Source of the DNA: Pseudomonadota bacterium | Lineage (GTDB): Bacteria > Myxococcota_A > Polyangia > Polyangiales > Polyangiaceae | Reading direction: 5' to 3' | NCBI GenBank assembly: GCA_023431345.1 | Contig: JAEYWK010000092.1 | Coordinates: forward strand, 1-64,000 | DNA length: 64,000 bases | Part shown: piece after piece, positions 25,164 to 33,996 of the stretch | Numbering within the stretch: position 1 is the stretch's first letter | How the letters are laid out: every line of letters starts with the position of its first letter | The notes under the pieces: generated by a model | Database searches by the model: none | Told to the model about the DNA's origin: nothing | Seen by the model: only the letters and a program-made list of their open reading frames with translations | Made by a program: the position numbers and the translations under genes

Positions 25164-26417
25164 GTGCACGGCAACTTGCTTCGAAGCCTCGCTAGGCGCA
25201 GCTCATTTCTCGGCGCGCGCGCGTCCCTCACGCCCTTCGTAGTGCCCCTGCTCGTCGGCCTCGTCGCGGGCGTCCCTGCGTGCAGCAAAGCCGACGCGGG
25301 CGCCAAGGCGGAGCGAGCCAAAGAAGGCCCCAAGCAAGTGACGCTCACCGCGGTCACGCAGCGCTCGCTCGAACGCGCCATCGAGATCTCGGGCAACTTG
25401 GCCGCCGACGAGCTGGTCGTGGTGTCGGTCAAGGTACCCGGGCGCTTGGCCTCGGTCGCGGTCGATTTGGCGAGCCCCGTCAAAGCAGGCGACGTCATCG
25501 CGCGCATCGAAGAGACCGACTATCGGCTGCGCGTCGACCAAGCGCTGGCCGCCGTGGCGCAGGCGCGCGTGCAGCTGGGGCTGCCCCCCGAGGGCAGCGA
25601 CGACGCCGTCGAGGTCGACTCCACCGCGCTCGTCAAGCAAGCCTTGGCGACGCAAGAAGAGTCGCGGCTGGCCTTGGGGCGCGCGCAGAGCCTCTCGCAA
25701 GAGGGACTGACCACCGGCGCCCAGCTCGACGCGGCCCAAGCGACGTTCCTGCGCGCCGAAACCGCGGTCCAAGCCGCGCGCGAAGAGACTCGTCAGCGCC
25801 AGGCCACGCTTCGCCAGCGCCGCTCCGAGCTGCGGCAGGCGGCGCAGCAGCTGGCGGACGCCGTGATCCGCTCGCCCATCACCGGCGTGGTGCAGGCGAG
25901 GCGGGCCAACATGGGTGAGTTCGTCGCGGTCGGGGCCCCCATCGCCGACGTCGTGCGCATCGATCCCTTGCGCCTGAAGCTGGCCATTCCCGAGCGCGAC
26001 GCGGCGTCCGTCAAGCAGGGCGACGCCGTTCACGTGCAGGCCGACGGTGATCCGAAAGTGTACGAGGGCACACTCGCTCGCATCGCGCCCGCGCTCGATC
26101 AGCAGAACCGCACGCTGCAGGTCGAGGCGGACATCCGAAACCCCGGTACGCTGCGCCCGGGCATCTTGGCGCGTGCCCGCATCGTCATCGGCTCGAGCCC
26201 GGCGCTCACCCTCCCCCAAAGCGCGATCGTGGTGTTCGCCGGGCTGTCGAAGGTCATCCAGATCGAAGACGGCAAGGCGGTAGAAAAGCAAGTCACGACG
26301 GGCAAGCGCTCCGGCGACTTCATCGAAGTGCTGTCGGGGCTCGCGGCGGGCGACAAGGTCGTCGAGAAGCCGGGCTCGCTGCAGCAAGGCCAGCCGGTGC
26401 AGGTCACGGAAGGCTAG
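25164..26417 (+). CDS. RND efflux membrane fusion (periplasmic adaptor) protein
   Basis: The adaptor joins an inner-membrane RND pump to an outer-membrane channel. The 417-residue precursor has a signal peptide ending VPAC (Cys about 40, an acceptable lipobox), the first lipoyl half (VSVKVPGRLASVAVDLASPVKAGD), a helical hairpin of about 100 residues rich in Gln/Ala/Arg, the second lipoyl half (DAVIRSPITGVVQARRANMGEFVAVG), a beta-barrel and a membrane-proximal domain. AGGAGG at 25157-25162 is one base from the GTG at 25164 and 13 from TTG 25176, so the exact start is uncertain. The pump gene follows after three bases. Confidence 0.9.
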   Translation: MHGNLLRSLARRSSFLGARASLTPFVVPLLVGLVAGVPACSKADAGAKAERAKEGPKQVTLTAVTQRSLERAIEISGNLAADELVVVSVKVPGRLASVAVDLASPVKAGDVIARIEETDYRLRVDQALAAVAQARVQLGLPPEGSDDAVEVDSTALVKQALATQEESRLALGRAQSLSQEGLTTGAQLDAAQATFLRAETAVQAAREETRQRQATLRQRRSELRQAAQQLADAVIRSPITGVVQARRANMGEFVAVGAPIADVVRIDPLRLKLAIPERDAASVKQGDAVHVQADGDPKVYEGTLARIAPALDQQNRTLQVEADIRNPGTLRPGILARARIVIGSSPALTLPQSAIVVFAGLSKVIQIEDGKAVEKQVTTGKRSGDFIEVLSGLAAGDKVVEKPGSLQQGQPVQVTEG

Positions 26418-26420
26418 CCG

Positions 26421-29400
26421 ATGCAGAAGCTGGCCGAAATTTGCATCAGGCGCCCGATCTTCGCCGTCATGCTGGTGCTGGCGATGGTGGTCGTCGGGGC
26501 GGTGGCGTACTTCGACCTAGGGGTCAACCGCTTCCCCACCGTCGATCTGCCGACCGTGATGGTGCGCGCCACCCTGCCCGGCGGCGCGCCCGAAGACGTC
26601 GAGTCCGAGATCACCGAAGAGATCGAAGAGGCCGTCAACACGGTCGAGGGCATCACCGAGCTCAGGTCCATCACGTCCGCCGGCACCTCCGTGGTCATCG
26701 CGACGTTCAACTTGGAGCGCGACGTCGACACCGCCGCGCAAGACGTGCGCGATCGCGTGCAAGGCGCGCTCCGGAACCTGCCCGACGAGACGGACCCGCC
26801 GACCGTCTCCAAGCGTGACAACGACGACACGCCCATCCTGCGACTGGCGCTCGCCGCCGAGCGCCCGCTCCGAGAGCTGACCGAGCTGGCCGACAAAGTG
26901 GTGCGCGTGCAGCTCGAGCGCACCGCCGGCATCGGTGAGGTGCAAATCGTGGGCGGTCAGGAGCGCTCGATCAACGTTTGGATCGACGCCAATCGGCTGG
27001 CTCACTACGGCCTACCGATCACCGCCGTCCGCGACGCGATCACCCAGCAGAACGCCAACGTGCCAGGGGGCAACGTCACGCGCGGGGCGAACGAGCGAAC
27101 CTTGCGAACGATGGGCCGCTTCGAGAGCGCGGATGCCTTCGAAGAGCTGGTCATCGCCACCGTCAACGGCGCCCCGGTGCGGATTCGCGACGTAGGCCGA
27201 GCGGAGGACGGCACCTTCGAGCAGCGCACGGTGTCGCGGCTCGACGGTAAGCCGACGGTCGTGCTCCAGCTACGTCGTCAGTCGGGGGCCAACACCGTCG
27301 CGGTGATCGAGGCCGCGAAAGAGAACCTCAAGCGGGTGCAGGCCAACCTCCCCTCGGACGTGAGGCTCGAGCTGATCCAGGATCAGTCGCGCTACATCTA
27401 CGCCGCGCTGCACGAGATCAACCTGCACCTGGTGCTGGGCAGCGTGCTCGCCTGCCTGGTGGTGCTGGCGTTCATGCGCTCGTGGCGCTCCACCTTGATC
27501 GCGGGCATCGCCATCCCGACGTCGGTGATCGCCACCTTCGGCATGATGTGGGTCCTCGACTTCACGCTCAACAGCGTGACGATGTTGGCCCTGGTGCTGA
27601 TGGTCGGCATCGTGATCGACGACGCCATCGTGGTGCTCGAGAACATCTTCCGCTTCGTGGAGGAGAAGAAGCTCGGCGCCTTCGAAGCCGCCAAGCAGGC
27701 CACGGCCGAGATCGGCCTCGCGGTGCTGGCTACGACGCTCTCGCTCGTCGTGATCTTCGTGCCGGTCTCGTTCATGTCGTCCATTTCGGGGCGATTTTTG
27801 TTCCAGTTCGGCATCACCGCGGCCGTCGCGATCATGGTGAGCCTGCTCGTGTCGTTCACGCTGACCCCGATGATGAGCGCGCGACTCTTGCGCGGCGAAG
27901 AGCACGCGGATGAGCACGAGGGCAAGCGCGAGCACTCCGCCAAGTCGCGCGTCGGCTTCTACGCTCGCATCGATGACCTGTACGCCCGAGCCCTGGTGGC
28001 GTCGATGCGCAGGCGGGGTCTGCTGGCGCTCGTGGCGCTGGTCGTGATCGCCTCGTCGGTGCCGCTGTACGGGCTCGTCAAGCAAGAGTACATCCCCTCC
28101 GACGTCGACGAGGCCGAGTTCGAGATCCGCGTGACGGCCCCCCTCGACGCCAGCATCTCCGCCATGGATGACGTGATGCGCCGCATCGACGCGGAGCTGC
28201 GACAGATCCCCGCGATCCGCACCGTGCTCGTCACGGCCGGCAGCAGCTTCATCGGTGGCGTGAACTCGGGCGAGGTCTTCGTGCGCATCGCACCGCACGA
28301 GGAGCGCACCTTCTCGCCCACGCGACTGTGGAACGAGACGCTGAGCGGCAATCCGCTGCGCGCGTTTCAGAACAACTACGCGCAGCGCGACGTCATGCAG
28401 CAGGTGCGCAAGCGACTGAAGAAGTTCCGGGAGCTGCGCATCTCGGTACGAAACATGCCCGCGTTCAGCATCGGCGGCGGCAATTTCGACATAGATTTGG
28501 CGATCCAAGGGCCGGAGCTGGAGGCGCTCGAGAAGTACACCAAGGAGCTCAAGAAGCGCGCCGCCAACCTCGGCGGCATCGTCGACGCCGACACGACGCT
28601 GGATTTGGACAAGCCCGAGCTGCGCGTCATCATCGACCGCGAGCGCGCGGCGGACTTGGGGGTGCGCACCCAAGACATCGCCACCGCGCTGCGGCTGATG
28701 GTGGGCGGAGACGACGAGGTCTCGCGCTTCCGCGACGCCAGCGCCAACGAGAACTACCACGTGCAGCTGCGCCTCGAGGACGCGGACCGCAGCCACGAGG
28801 ACACCATCAACCGCTTGTACGTGTCACGCGGCGCGCAGAGCGGCGCTGGGGCCGGCGAGCTGGTCCGGCTCGACAACTTGGTCAAGCTGGTACCCGGGCA
28901 GAGCCCCGCCCGCATCGACAGGCTCGATCGCCAGCGCACGGCCAGCCTGCGCGCCGGCGTCGCCCCCGGCTACGCGCTCGCCGATCGTCTGGAGGCGCTG
29001 CGGGGCGCGGTGCGCGAGATGGACATGCCCGCCGCCTACACCAGCAGCGTGCGCGGTCGCGGCGCGGAGCTGGAGCGCACCTTCGAGCAGTTCATCTGGG
29101 CGTTCGCGCTGTCGATCGCGCTCATGTACATGATCTTGGCTGCGCAGTACGAGAGCCTGATCCACCCGGTGACGATCTTGCTCGCGTTGCCGCTGTCGAT
29201 CCCGTTCGCGCTCCTGAGCTTGTGGGCCACCGGCAACACGCTCAACCTCTACTCTGCGCTCGGCTTGCTCGTGTTGTTCGGCGTCGTAAAAAAGAACTCG
29301 ATTCTGCAAGTCGATCACATGAACAAGCTGCGCGAAGGCGGGATGCCGCGCGCGGCCGCGATCCTTCAAGCCAACCGCGATCGCTTGCGGCCAATCTTGA

Positions 29401-29690
29401 TGACCACGCTCGCGCTCGTGGCCGGCATGCTGCCGCTGTGGCTGGGCACCGGCCCCGGCGCCGAAGAGCGACGCTCGATCGCGGTCGTGGTCATCGGCGG
29501 GCAGTCGCTGTGCTTGCTGCTCACGCTGATCATGACCCCCGTCGCCTACTCCCTGCTCGACGATCTCGCGGCGAGCGAGCGCTGGCGGCGTATGGGCAAC
29601 CTGTTCCGGCGCCGGCGAGCCCCCGGCGCCCCGCCGCCGGCCGCCGCCACGCGAAGCACGGATCCCGAAGCCGGTCGCGCCGCGCCGTAG
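26421..29690 (+). CDS. RND-family efflux pump, HAE-1 type
   Basis: A 1089-residue inner-membrane proton-driven exporter of the AcrB/MexB group. The N-terminal helix (FAVMLVLAMVVVGAVAYFDL) is followed by the family signature GVNRFPTVDLPTVMVRATLP and the porter domain. In TM4 the proton-relay pair is seen in GIVIDDAIVVLEN (about residue 400), with the usual FVPVSFM and LTPMMSARLL after it. The second half repeats the layout (AFALSIALMYMILAAQYESL, VVKKNSILQVDHMN). The tail is Pro/Ala-rich. No tolC-like gene follows, so the pump probably uses a channel encoded elsewhere. Substrates are unknown. Confidence 0.93.
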   Translation: MQKLAEICIRRPIFAVMLVLAMVVVGAVAYFDLGVNRFPTVDLPTVMVRATLPGGAPEDVESEITEEIEEAVNTVEGITELRSITSAGTSVVIATFNLERDVDTAAQDVRDRVQGALRNLPDETDPPTVSKRDNDDTPILRLALAAERPLRELTELADKVVRVQLERTAGIGEVQIVGGQERSINVWIDANRLAHYGLPITAVRDAITQQNANVPGGNVTRGANERTLRTMGRFESADAFEELVIATVNGAPVRIRDVGRAEDGTFEQRTVSRLDGKPTVVLQLRRQSGANTVAVIEAAKENLKRVQANLPSDVRLELIQDQSRYIYAALHEINLHLVLGSVLACLVVLAFMRSWRSTLIAGIAIPTSVIATFGMMWVLDFTLNSVTMLALVLMVGIVIDDAIVVLENIFRFVEEKKLGAFEAAKQATAEIGLAVLATTLSLVVIFVPVSFMSSISGRFLFQFGITAAVAIMVSLLVSFTLTPMMSARLLRGEEHADEHEGKREHSAKSRVGFYARIDDLYARALVASMRRRGLLALVALVVIASSVPLYGLVKQEYIPSDVDEAEFEIRVTAPLDASISAMDDVMRRIDAELRQIPAIRTVLVTAGSSFIGGVNSGEVFVRIAPHEERTFSPTRLWNETLSGNPLRAFQNNYAQRDVMQQVRKRLKKFRELRISVRNMPAFSIGGGNFDIDLAIQGPELEALEKYTKELKKRAANLGGIVDADTTLDLDKPELRVIIDRERAADLGVRTQDIATALRLMVGGDDEVSRFRDASANENYHVQLRLEDADRSHEDTINRLYVSRGAQSGAGAGELVRLDNLVKLVPGQSPARIDRLDRQRTASLRAGVAPGYALADRLEALRGAVREMDMPAAYTSSVRGRGAELERTFEQFIWAFALSIALMYMILAAQYESLIHPVTILLALPLSIPFALLSLWATGNTLNLYSALGLLVLFGVVKKNSILQVDHMNKLREGGMPRAAAILQANRDRLRPILMTTLALVAGMLPLWLGTGPGAEERRSIAVVVIGGQSLCLLLTLIMTPVAYSLLDDLAASERWRRMGNLFRRRRAPGAPPPAAATRSTDPEAGRAAP

Positions 29691-29719
29691 CGCGCGGCGT
29701 CGAACGCCACGGGCGCGCT
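29689..29719. terminator. Nested hairpin between convergent RND and GH6 genes
   Basis: AGCGCGC (29689-29695) pairs with GCGCGCT (29713-29719), and inside it GGCGT (29696-29700) pairs with ACGCC (29704-29708). The structure overlaps the last bases of both stop codons and could end transcription from both sides. No U-tract is present. Confidence 0.5.
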
Positions 29720-31233
29720 CAGAACACGGCGTTCTTCGCGAGCTCCAGCGCGTAGCTCTGGAACCACTGTCCCGCGGCCGGACCGCCGTTGCAGGCGCCA
29801 TCGGACTCACCGGGCCGCTTGATCCAAAAGAAGGCGTGGACGAGCGGGTCACCGGTGCTGCCGGTGGGCTTTTCACCCAAGCCGCGCCCCGGCGGATTGC
29901 ACCACTCCGAGCCCGCCGGCCCCTTGCCGTTGCGGCTGGTGTCGATGATGAACGGCTTGTTGCCGACCTGGCGCGAGATGGCCTTCCCGTAGGCGATGGA
30001 CGACTCGGTGGTCTGGAAGCTGGAGACGTTGAGCGAGAAGCCGTCGGCGCCGTCGATGCCGGCCGACTTGAGCCGCGACGCCATGGTGGCGTCCGGCACC
30101 CAGCCGGAGTGACCTGCGTCGATGTAAACGTAGGCGTTGGGCTTGGCCTTGAGCGCGGTCACCGCGTAGGCGAGCGATTGGGCGCGCGTCGGATCGCAAT
30201 CGTGCGCCAGCGTATCGGGCTCGAGCACCACCGCCACCTTGTCGTCGCCGATGGCCCTCGCGAAGCTGTCGATCCAGCTCTTGTAGGCGCTCGCGTCCGC
30301 CGCGCCGCCGCTCGACATGTTGCCGCAGTCGCGGTTGAAGATGTTGTAAGCCACCAGCACGCTCAGCTGGCTTCCCGCCTTGTCGATAGCGGAGCTCACG
30401 GCCCCGCCCGGATCCCCACCCAAGATCCATACCCCTTGCGGTGACGACGCGATCTTCTTCATCAAGTCCGCGTCTGTGCCGCTCAGCCCATTGGCGGCGC
30501 TGGCTGCCTTCGAGTTCGGGTCCACGTAGAGCGGGGTCGAGAACGGGTTGCTGCCGTCGACAGCTCCCCCGCCGCCGCTACCGCTGCCGCCCGCGCCGGT
30601 GTCGCCGCCACCGCACAGCTCTTCGACTCCGACCTTGTCTACATAGAGGTTGCGATCCTCTTCGGTGCCGTCGCTGTCGTTCGTGAACTCGATCACGATG
30701 TCTTGCGTGCCCGCGGTCACGCTGGCCTCGAAGGAGTAGGCCATGAATGTGTCGCTCGTGACGTCTTGCTCGCCCACCGTCTTGTCGCCGACCTTGACGA
30801 CCATGTGCGGCCATTCGCCGGCCGCGACGGAGCCGCGCGCGTGCACCGTGAGCGTGGTCTTGCCGCCTTTGAAGGCGTGAGAGCCCTTCAGGGAGCCTAC
30901 GGTGTAGATGTTCCAGCCGCCGTCCGCCGCTTCACCGGTCGAAGGCGTCATGGCTTCGGCTTCGTAGCTGGCGCTGCAAATCATCGGTGCGATGACGCTA
31001 GAGCCGCCGGAGCCGCCGGAGCCGCCCGACGCGCCCGCGGCGCTGCCGCCGACCGCGCTTCCCCCGCCCGAGCCTGGGCCGCCAACCGTCGCGGAGCCGG
31101 CCGAGGGCGTGCCCGCGCCGCCCGCCGCTCCGGCGGCGTCACCCACCGCGTCACATCCGCTCAGCAGCGCCACCGCACCCAGCAGGGCCACCGAGCTCAT
31201 CCAACCACTTCGTGCTCGCCAATTGCTCTTCAA
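29719..31233 (-). CDS. Lipid-anchored GH6 cellulase with a carbohydrate-binding module
   Basis: The product should cleave beta-1,4-glucan with inversion (endoglucanase or cellobiohydrolase). Starting at TTG 31233, which has GGGAG eight bases upstream, the 504-residue precursor begins MKSNWRARSGWM with lipobox LLSGC (Cys 27). A Gly/Ser/Ala linker leads to a beta-sandwich of about 120 residues (YEAEAMTPSTGEAADGGWN to YVDKVGVEEL) like xylan/cellulose-binding modules, a second linker, and the GH6 domain: NIFNRDCG with the general acid Asp, VVLEPDTLA, YIDAGHSGW, FIIDTSRNGKGP, WCNPPGRGLG and FFWIKRPGESDG. ATGs at 31263 and 31200 are alternatives. A LacI-like palindrome lies upstream. Confidence 0.9.
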   Translation of the reverse strand: MKSNWRARSGWMSSVALLGAVALLSGCDAVGDAAGAAGGAGTPSAGSATVGGPGSGGGSAVGGSAAGASGGSGGSGGSSVIAPMICSASYEAEAMTPSTGEAADGGWNIYTVGSLKGSHAFKGGKTTLTVHARGSVAAGEWPHMVVKVGDKTVGEQDVTSDTFMAYSFEASVTAGTQDIVIEFTNDSDGTEEDRNLYVDKVGVEELCGGGDTGAGGSGSGGGGAVDGSNPFSTPLYVDPNSKAASAANGLSGTDADLMKKIASSPQGVWILGGDPGGAVSSAIDKAGSQLSVLVAYNIFNRDCGNMSSGGAADASAYKSWIDSFARAIGDDKVAVVLEPDTLAHDCDPTRAQSLAYAVTALKAKPNAYVYIDAGHSGWVPDATMASRLKSAGIDGADGFSLNVSSFQTTESSIAYGKAISRQVGNKPFIIDTSRNGKGPAGSEWCNPPGRGLGEKPTGSTGDPLVHAFFWIKRPGESDGACNGGPAAGQWFQSYALELAKNAVF

Positions 31234-31286
31234 GTTGATGTCTCCCGCTGGCCTCACACGCATGAGGCCCCGCTGGCGTAGCACGA

Positions 31287-31302
31287 CTGAAACCGGTTCC
31301 AG
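31287..31302. promoter_or_regulatory. LacI-type operator-like palindrome upstream of the GH6 gene
   Basis: CTGAAACCGGTTCCAG is palindromic except for one base pair of eight, with the central CG typical of LacI-family sites; it misses the catabolite-responsive element consensus by one base. It lies 54 bp upstream of the GH6 start at 31233, where it could cover the promoter. A weaker relative is at 8780-8787. Confidence 0.45.
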
Positions 31303-31469
31303 TTCGTAAGGTCTCGAAATGAACGGCTAGTTTCACATCGTGACGGAACTCTTCCGCTACCACTGAGCAGCCGCCGCGACGCTTCCGTGAAATTGGCGCA
31401 ATCAGGGCCGTGCCTTGCTGCCTCATGGCGGCGCGACTACGGCGGGGTCTCGTATCAAGGAGCACCACC

Positions 31470-32393
31470 GTGGACATCGAGGGGCAACGCAGGTCGAGCA
31501 AGTTCGAAGATCGCGGCAGCGGAGCTCGCGGCGGCGGTGGCGGGGGTTTGCCGATCAGCGCGCTCTCTTCCGTCGTGCGCATGCTCGGGCTCAAGGGCAC
31601 GGCGGTGTTGGCGGTGCTAGCCGGCGTCGTGTATTTCGTGATGCCCGCGGGCGTCAAGCAAGCGCTCCTGAGCGTGATCGGGGGAGGCGCGCAGGGCTCG
31701 AGCCAGGCGGAGCCGGGCGCCGGCAGCGTGTGCGAGGCGTCGAGCACGCACAACAAGGCCTGTGATTTCTCGCGCGCCGTGCTCGCCTCCACCGAAGACG
31801 TGTGGGGCCCCAAGTTTCAGCAGGCGGAGCTGCCCAGCTACGGTCGCCCTCCTGGCCCCTACCAGGAGCCGACGCTCGTGGTGTTCGCCAACGCCGTTTC
31901 GACTGGCGGCTGCGGCAGCGCCACCTCCGACGTCGGCCCCTTCTACTGCCCCGGCGATCGCAAGCTCTACATCGATCCCTCGTTCTACGACGTCATGGAG
32001 AAGCGACTCAAGGCCCCGGGCGACTTCGCGCAAGCCTACGTCATCGCGCATGAGGTCGGGCATCACATCCAGAACCTGATCGGCGCGACCCAGCTGAAGC
32101 CCGCCGGCGAGACCAAGAACCAAGCGTCGGTCCGCGTGGAGCTGCAGGCCGATTGCTTGGCGGGGGTGTGGGGCCACACCGCGCGCGCGTCTCTCAAGAT
32201 CACCGACGAAGACTTGAAAGAGGCCGTCAACGCCGCTCACGCCATCGGCGACGACGCGCTCGGCCACTCGAGCGCCAGCGACTACACCCACGGCAGCAGC
32301 GCGCAGCGCATCCGCTGGTTCCGTCGCGGCTTCGACGCGGGCGACGCGCGCCAGTGCGACACCTTCGCGGTGACGAAGTACGCGGACCTGTAG
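31470..32393 (+). CDS. YpfJ-like neutral zinc metallopeptidase family protein
   Basis: The 307-residue protein has a polar, Gly-rich N-terminus (RRSSKFEDRGSGARGGGGGG), one membrane helix (GTAVLAVLAGVVYFVMPAG, about 45-63) and a periplasmic domain with the zinc-binding motif AHEVGHHIQN and the downstream VELQADCLAGVWGH, both typical of the YpfJ family (putative neutral zinc metallopeptidase). Substrate and role are unknown in the family. The start is GTG 31470, decided by AAGGAG seven bases upstream; the longer frame from 31410 lacks support. It is divergent from the GH6 gene. Confidence 0.9.
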   Translation: MDIEGQRRSSKFEDRGSGARGGGGGGLPISALSSVVRMLGLKGTAVLAVLAGVVYFVMPAGVKQALLSVIGGGAQGSSQAEPGAGSVCEASSTHNKACDFSRAVLASTEDVWGPKFQQAELPSYGRPPGPYQEPTLVVFANAVSTGGCGSATSDVGPFYCPGDRKLYIDPSFYDVMEKRLKAPGDFAQAYVIAHEVGHHIQNLIGATQLKPAGETKNQASVRVELQADCLAGVWGHTARASLKITDEDLKEAVNAAHAIGDDALGHSSASDYTHGSSAQRIRWFRRGFDAGDARQCDTFAVTKYADL

Positions 32394-32401
32394 CCCGCAG
32401 C

Positions 32402-32433
32402 GCGCCGCCGAGGAGCCGTGCCGCTCGCGGCGC
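32402..32433 (+). terminator. GC-rich hairpin after the metallopeptidase gene
   Basis: GCGCCGC-C-GAG (32402-32412) pairs with CTCGCGGCGC (32424-32433) with one bulge. A TTTT at about 32447 is too far for a classical terminator, so the call is weak. Confidence 0.3.
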
Positions 32434-32526
32434 CGGCTTAGGGCGATTTTCAGGTATTTCCTCGTTGCAGGTCATGGAGCCAGCACGCTGGCCCTCTCGA
32501 GCCGCTGACGGTACGGTGAGCGGAGC

Positions 32527-32904
32527 GTGCTGAAGATCCACGAACGAACGAGCGAGACCGGCGAGCTCAGCGGAGTGTATTTGCGCGCGAGCGAAGCACA
32601 GCTCGAGCTCGTCACGCCCGACGGGCCGCTCCGTCTACCCCTGCGAGCGCTCGACGGCGTGCTGATGCGTTACGGCGCACCTTTCGATGCAAGCGCGAGC
32701 GTCACGTTCGTGGCGGAGCTCATCCTCCCCGACGATCGCAAGCTGCGGCACGTGCGACACCTGGCCGGCTACGACGTCGTGCCTCGCGACTATCTGGTCC
32801 TCGACATGCCGGGCAGCGAACCGCTCTGCGCTCATGGCGCCACTCTCGTAGGCCCGCTTTTGCACCTAGCGCGCGTCGCGGCGCGAGCGACGAGCGGCGC
32901 GTGA
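32527..32904 (+). CDS. Hypothetical protein, 125 residues
   Basis: Not recognised. The frame starts at GTG and encodes a soluble-looking protein with alternating beta-like segments (GVYLRASEAQLELVTPDGPL, ALDGVLMRYG, VTFVAELILPDDRKL) and a closing helix (TLVGPLLHLARVAARA). Composition and codon use look genuine for this genome. The gap to the metallopeptidase is 133 bp, and the next gene converges on it, so it is probably monocistronic. Confidence 0.5.
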   Translation: MLKIHERTSETGELSGVYLRASEAQLELVTPDGPLRLPLRALDGVLMRYGAPFDASASVTFVAELILPDDRKLRHVRHLAGYDVVPRDYLVLDMPGSEPLCAHGATLVGPLLHLARVAARATSGA

Positions 32905-33003
32905 TGCAGGCCTCACGCCGCCGCTCGCTTACCGCCTCTGCCCGAGGCGAACCCCGGCGCTGACCGGCCGCGCGGAGCTCGCCTCGAGGCACGAGCGTGC
33001 CGA

Positions 33004-33639
33004 CTACGGGCTCGTCCCGCCCATCGGGAAGCCGGCAGCGCCGCCGGGGAAGCCGGCGGTGCCAGCAGCGCCGCCCATGCCGCCCGTGCCGCCGTAGATC
33101 TCACTGGGGTCTTCGTAGACTACGACCCCGAGGTTGAGCTCACCGTTGAGCCAGATTTCGCGGCCGCCGAGGCCAAATTGAAATTCGGCGAACGACGTCC
33201 ATTGTCGCGACACCCAAACCCACTGCGGGTTGCTGGAGAGCAACGTGGCGTCCACCTGCTCCACGCCGTCCGTCGTGATCTTCTCGAAATGCCAACCTGG
33301 CAGCAGCTCGACGTAATACTGACCCTCCTCCAAGGGGACGCTGATGGTGGGCGCATCAGGATCGGTCTCGCTGCTCACCGTCACGGTCGTGTAGCCGCCG
33401 CCCCCACCACCCATGCTGGAGCCCGCCGAGCCGCCAAATGGCCAGCCGGTGATCGTGAAGGTTGCATCGCGCAGCCGATAGGTAACGCCCGACGCGCCTT
33501 GGGTCGTGAGCGGGAGCGCGAGCTTTCCAACGGCGCCCGTCTCGTCGCCACCGCCATCGCTCGCTTGACCGCAGCCCGCCAGCGAAGTCACGGCCGCAAC
33601 CAAGAACAGAGTCCCCAAACGTCTCGATAGCTTCATCAT
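33004..33639 (-). CDS. Lipoprotein of unknown function
   Basis: The 211-residue precursor starts MMKLSRRLG with lipobox SLAGC (Cys 23). A domain of about 150 residues follows, with VTYRLRDATFTITGWPF, a Gly/Ser loop, and SVPLEEGQYYVELLPGWHFEK, which resembles a beta-sandwich. The C-terminus is a Gly-rich tail (GGTGGMGGAAG) rather than the more usual N-terminal linker. ATG 33639 has AGAGG at a good distance; longer frames to 33891 are not supported. The function is unknown. Confidence 0.7.
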   Translation of the reverse strand: MMKLSRRLGTLFLVAAVTSLAGCGQASDGGGDETGAVGKLALPLTTQGASGVTYRLRDATFTITGWPFGGSAGSSMGGGGGGYTTVTVSSETDPDAPTISVPLEEGQYYVELLPGWHFEKITTDGVEQVDATLLSSNPQWVWVSRQWTSFAEFQFGLGGREIWLNGELNLGVVVYEDPSEIYGGTGGMGGAAGTAGFPGGAAGFPMGGTSP

Positions 33640-33996
33640 CGTGCGAACCTCTCCTCGTCGTTGTTCCCGCCCGCCAGCACGCAGCTCCGAGCGAGGTACC
33701 GACACTAAGCAAGCGTCGCGCCAATCAACGCATTTCGATTTCGCTCGAGGCATGACGCGCCTCGCCGCTCGTTCGACGGCCTCGCTCGGCTCAGCTCGGC
33801 AACGCGGTTGGCTCACGCTGGCATATCTTCGTGGCGAAGCGGCGCCGGCCCTCGCCGAGGTCGTCCTCGGGGAGGAGCACTCGATGCACACTATCGGATG
33901 GGCTCAGCCCGGCTCGCTTGCTTCTACTTCGACGCGAAAAATCGCAGCCATCGTTGGTCCGCAGGCGCCGAACGTGGCGAATGGAGGCTGACGCCG
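33640..33996. other. Divergent upstream region of two lipoprotein genes
   Basis: This 357-bp gap must hold the promoters for the 33.6-kb lipoprotein (minus) and the GH53 gene (plus). The only structure noticed is the 11-bp palindrome GGGCTCAGCCC at 33900-33910, about 90 bases before the GH53 start. No small gene was supported. Confidence 0.3.

Noticed and set aside
27270..28796. 508-codon open frame on the minus strand opposite the RND pump gene
   Set aside because: It mirrors the codon positions of the pump gene, is made mostly of His/Arg/Asp/Glu/Gln repeats, and has no domain or ribosome site. GC-rich third positions create such mirror frames.
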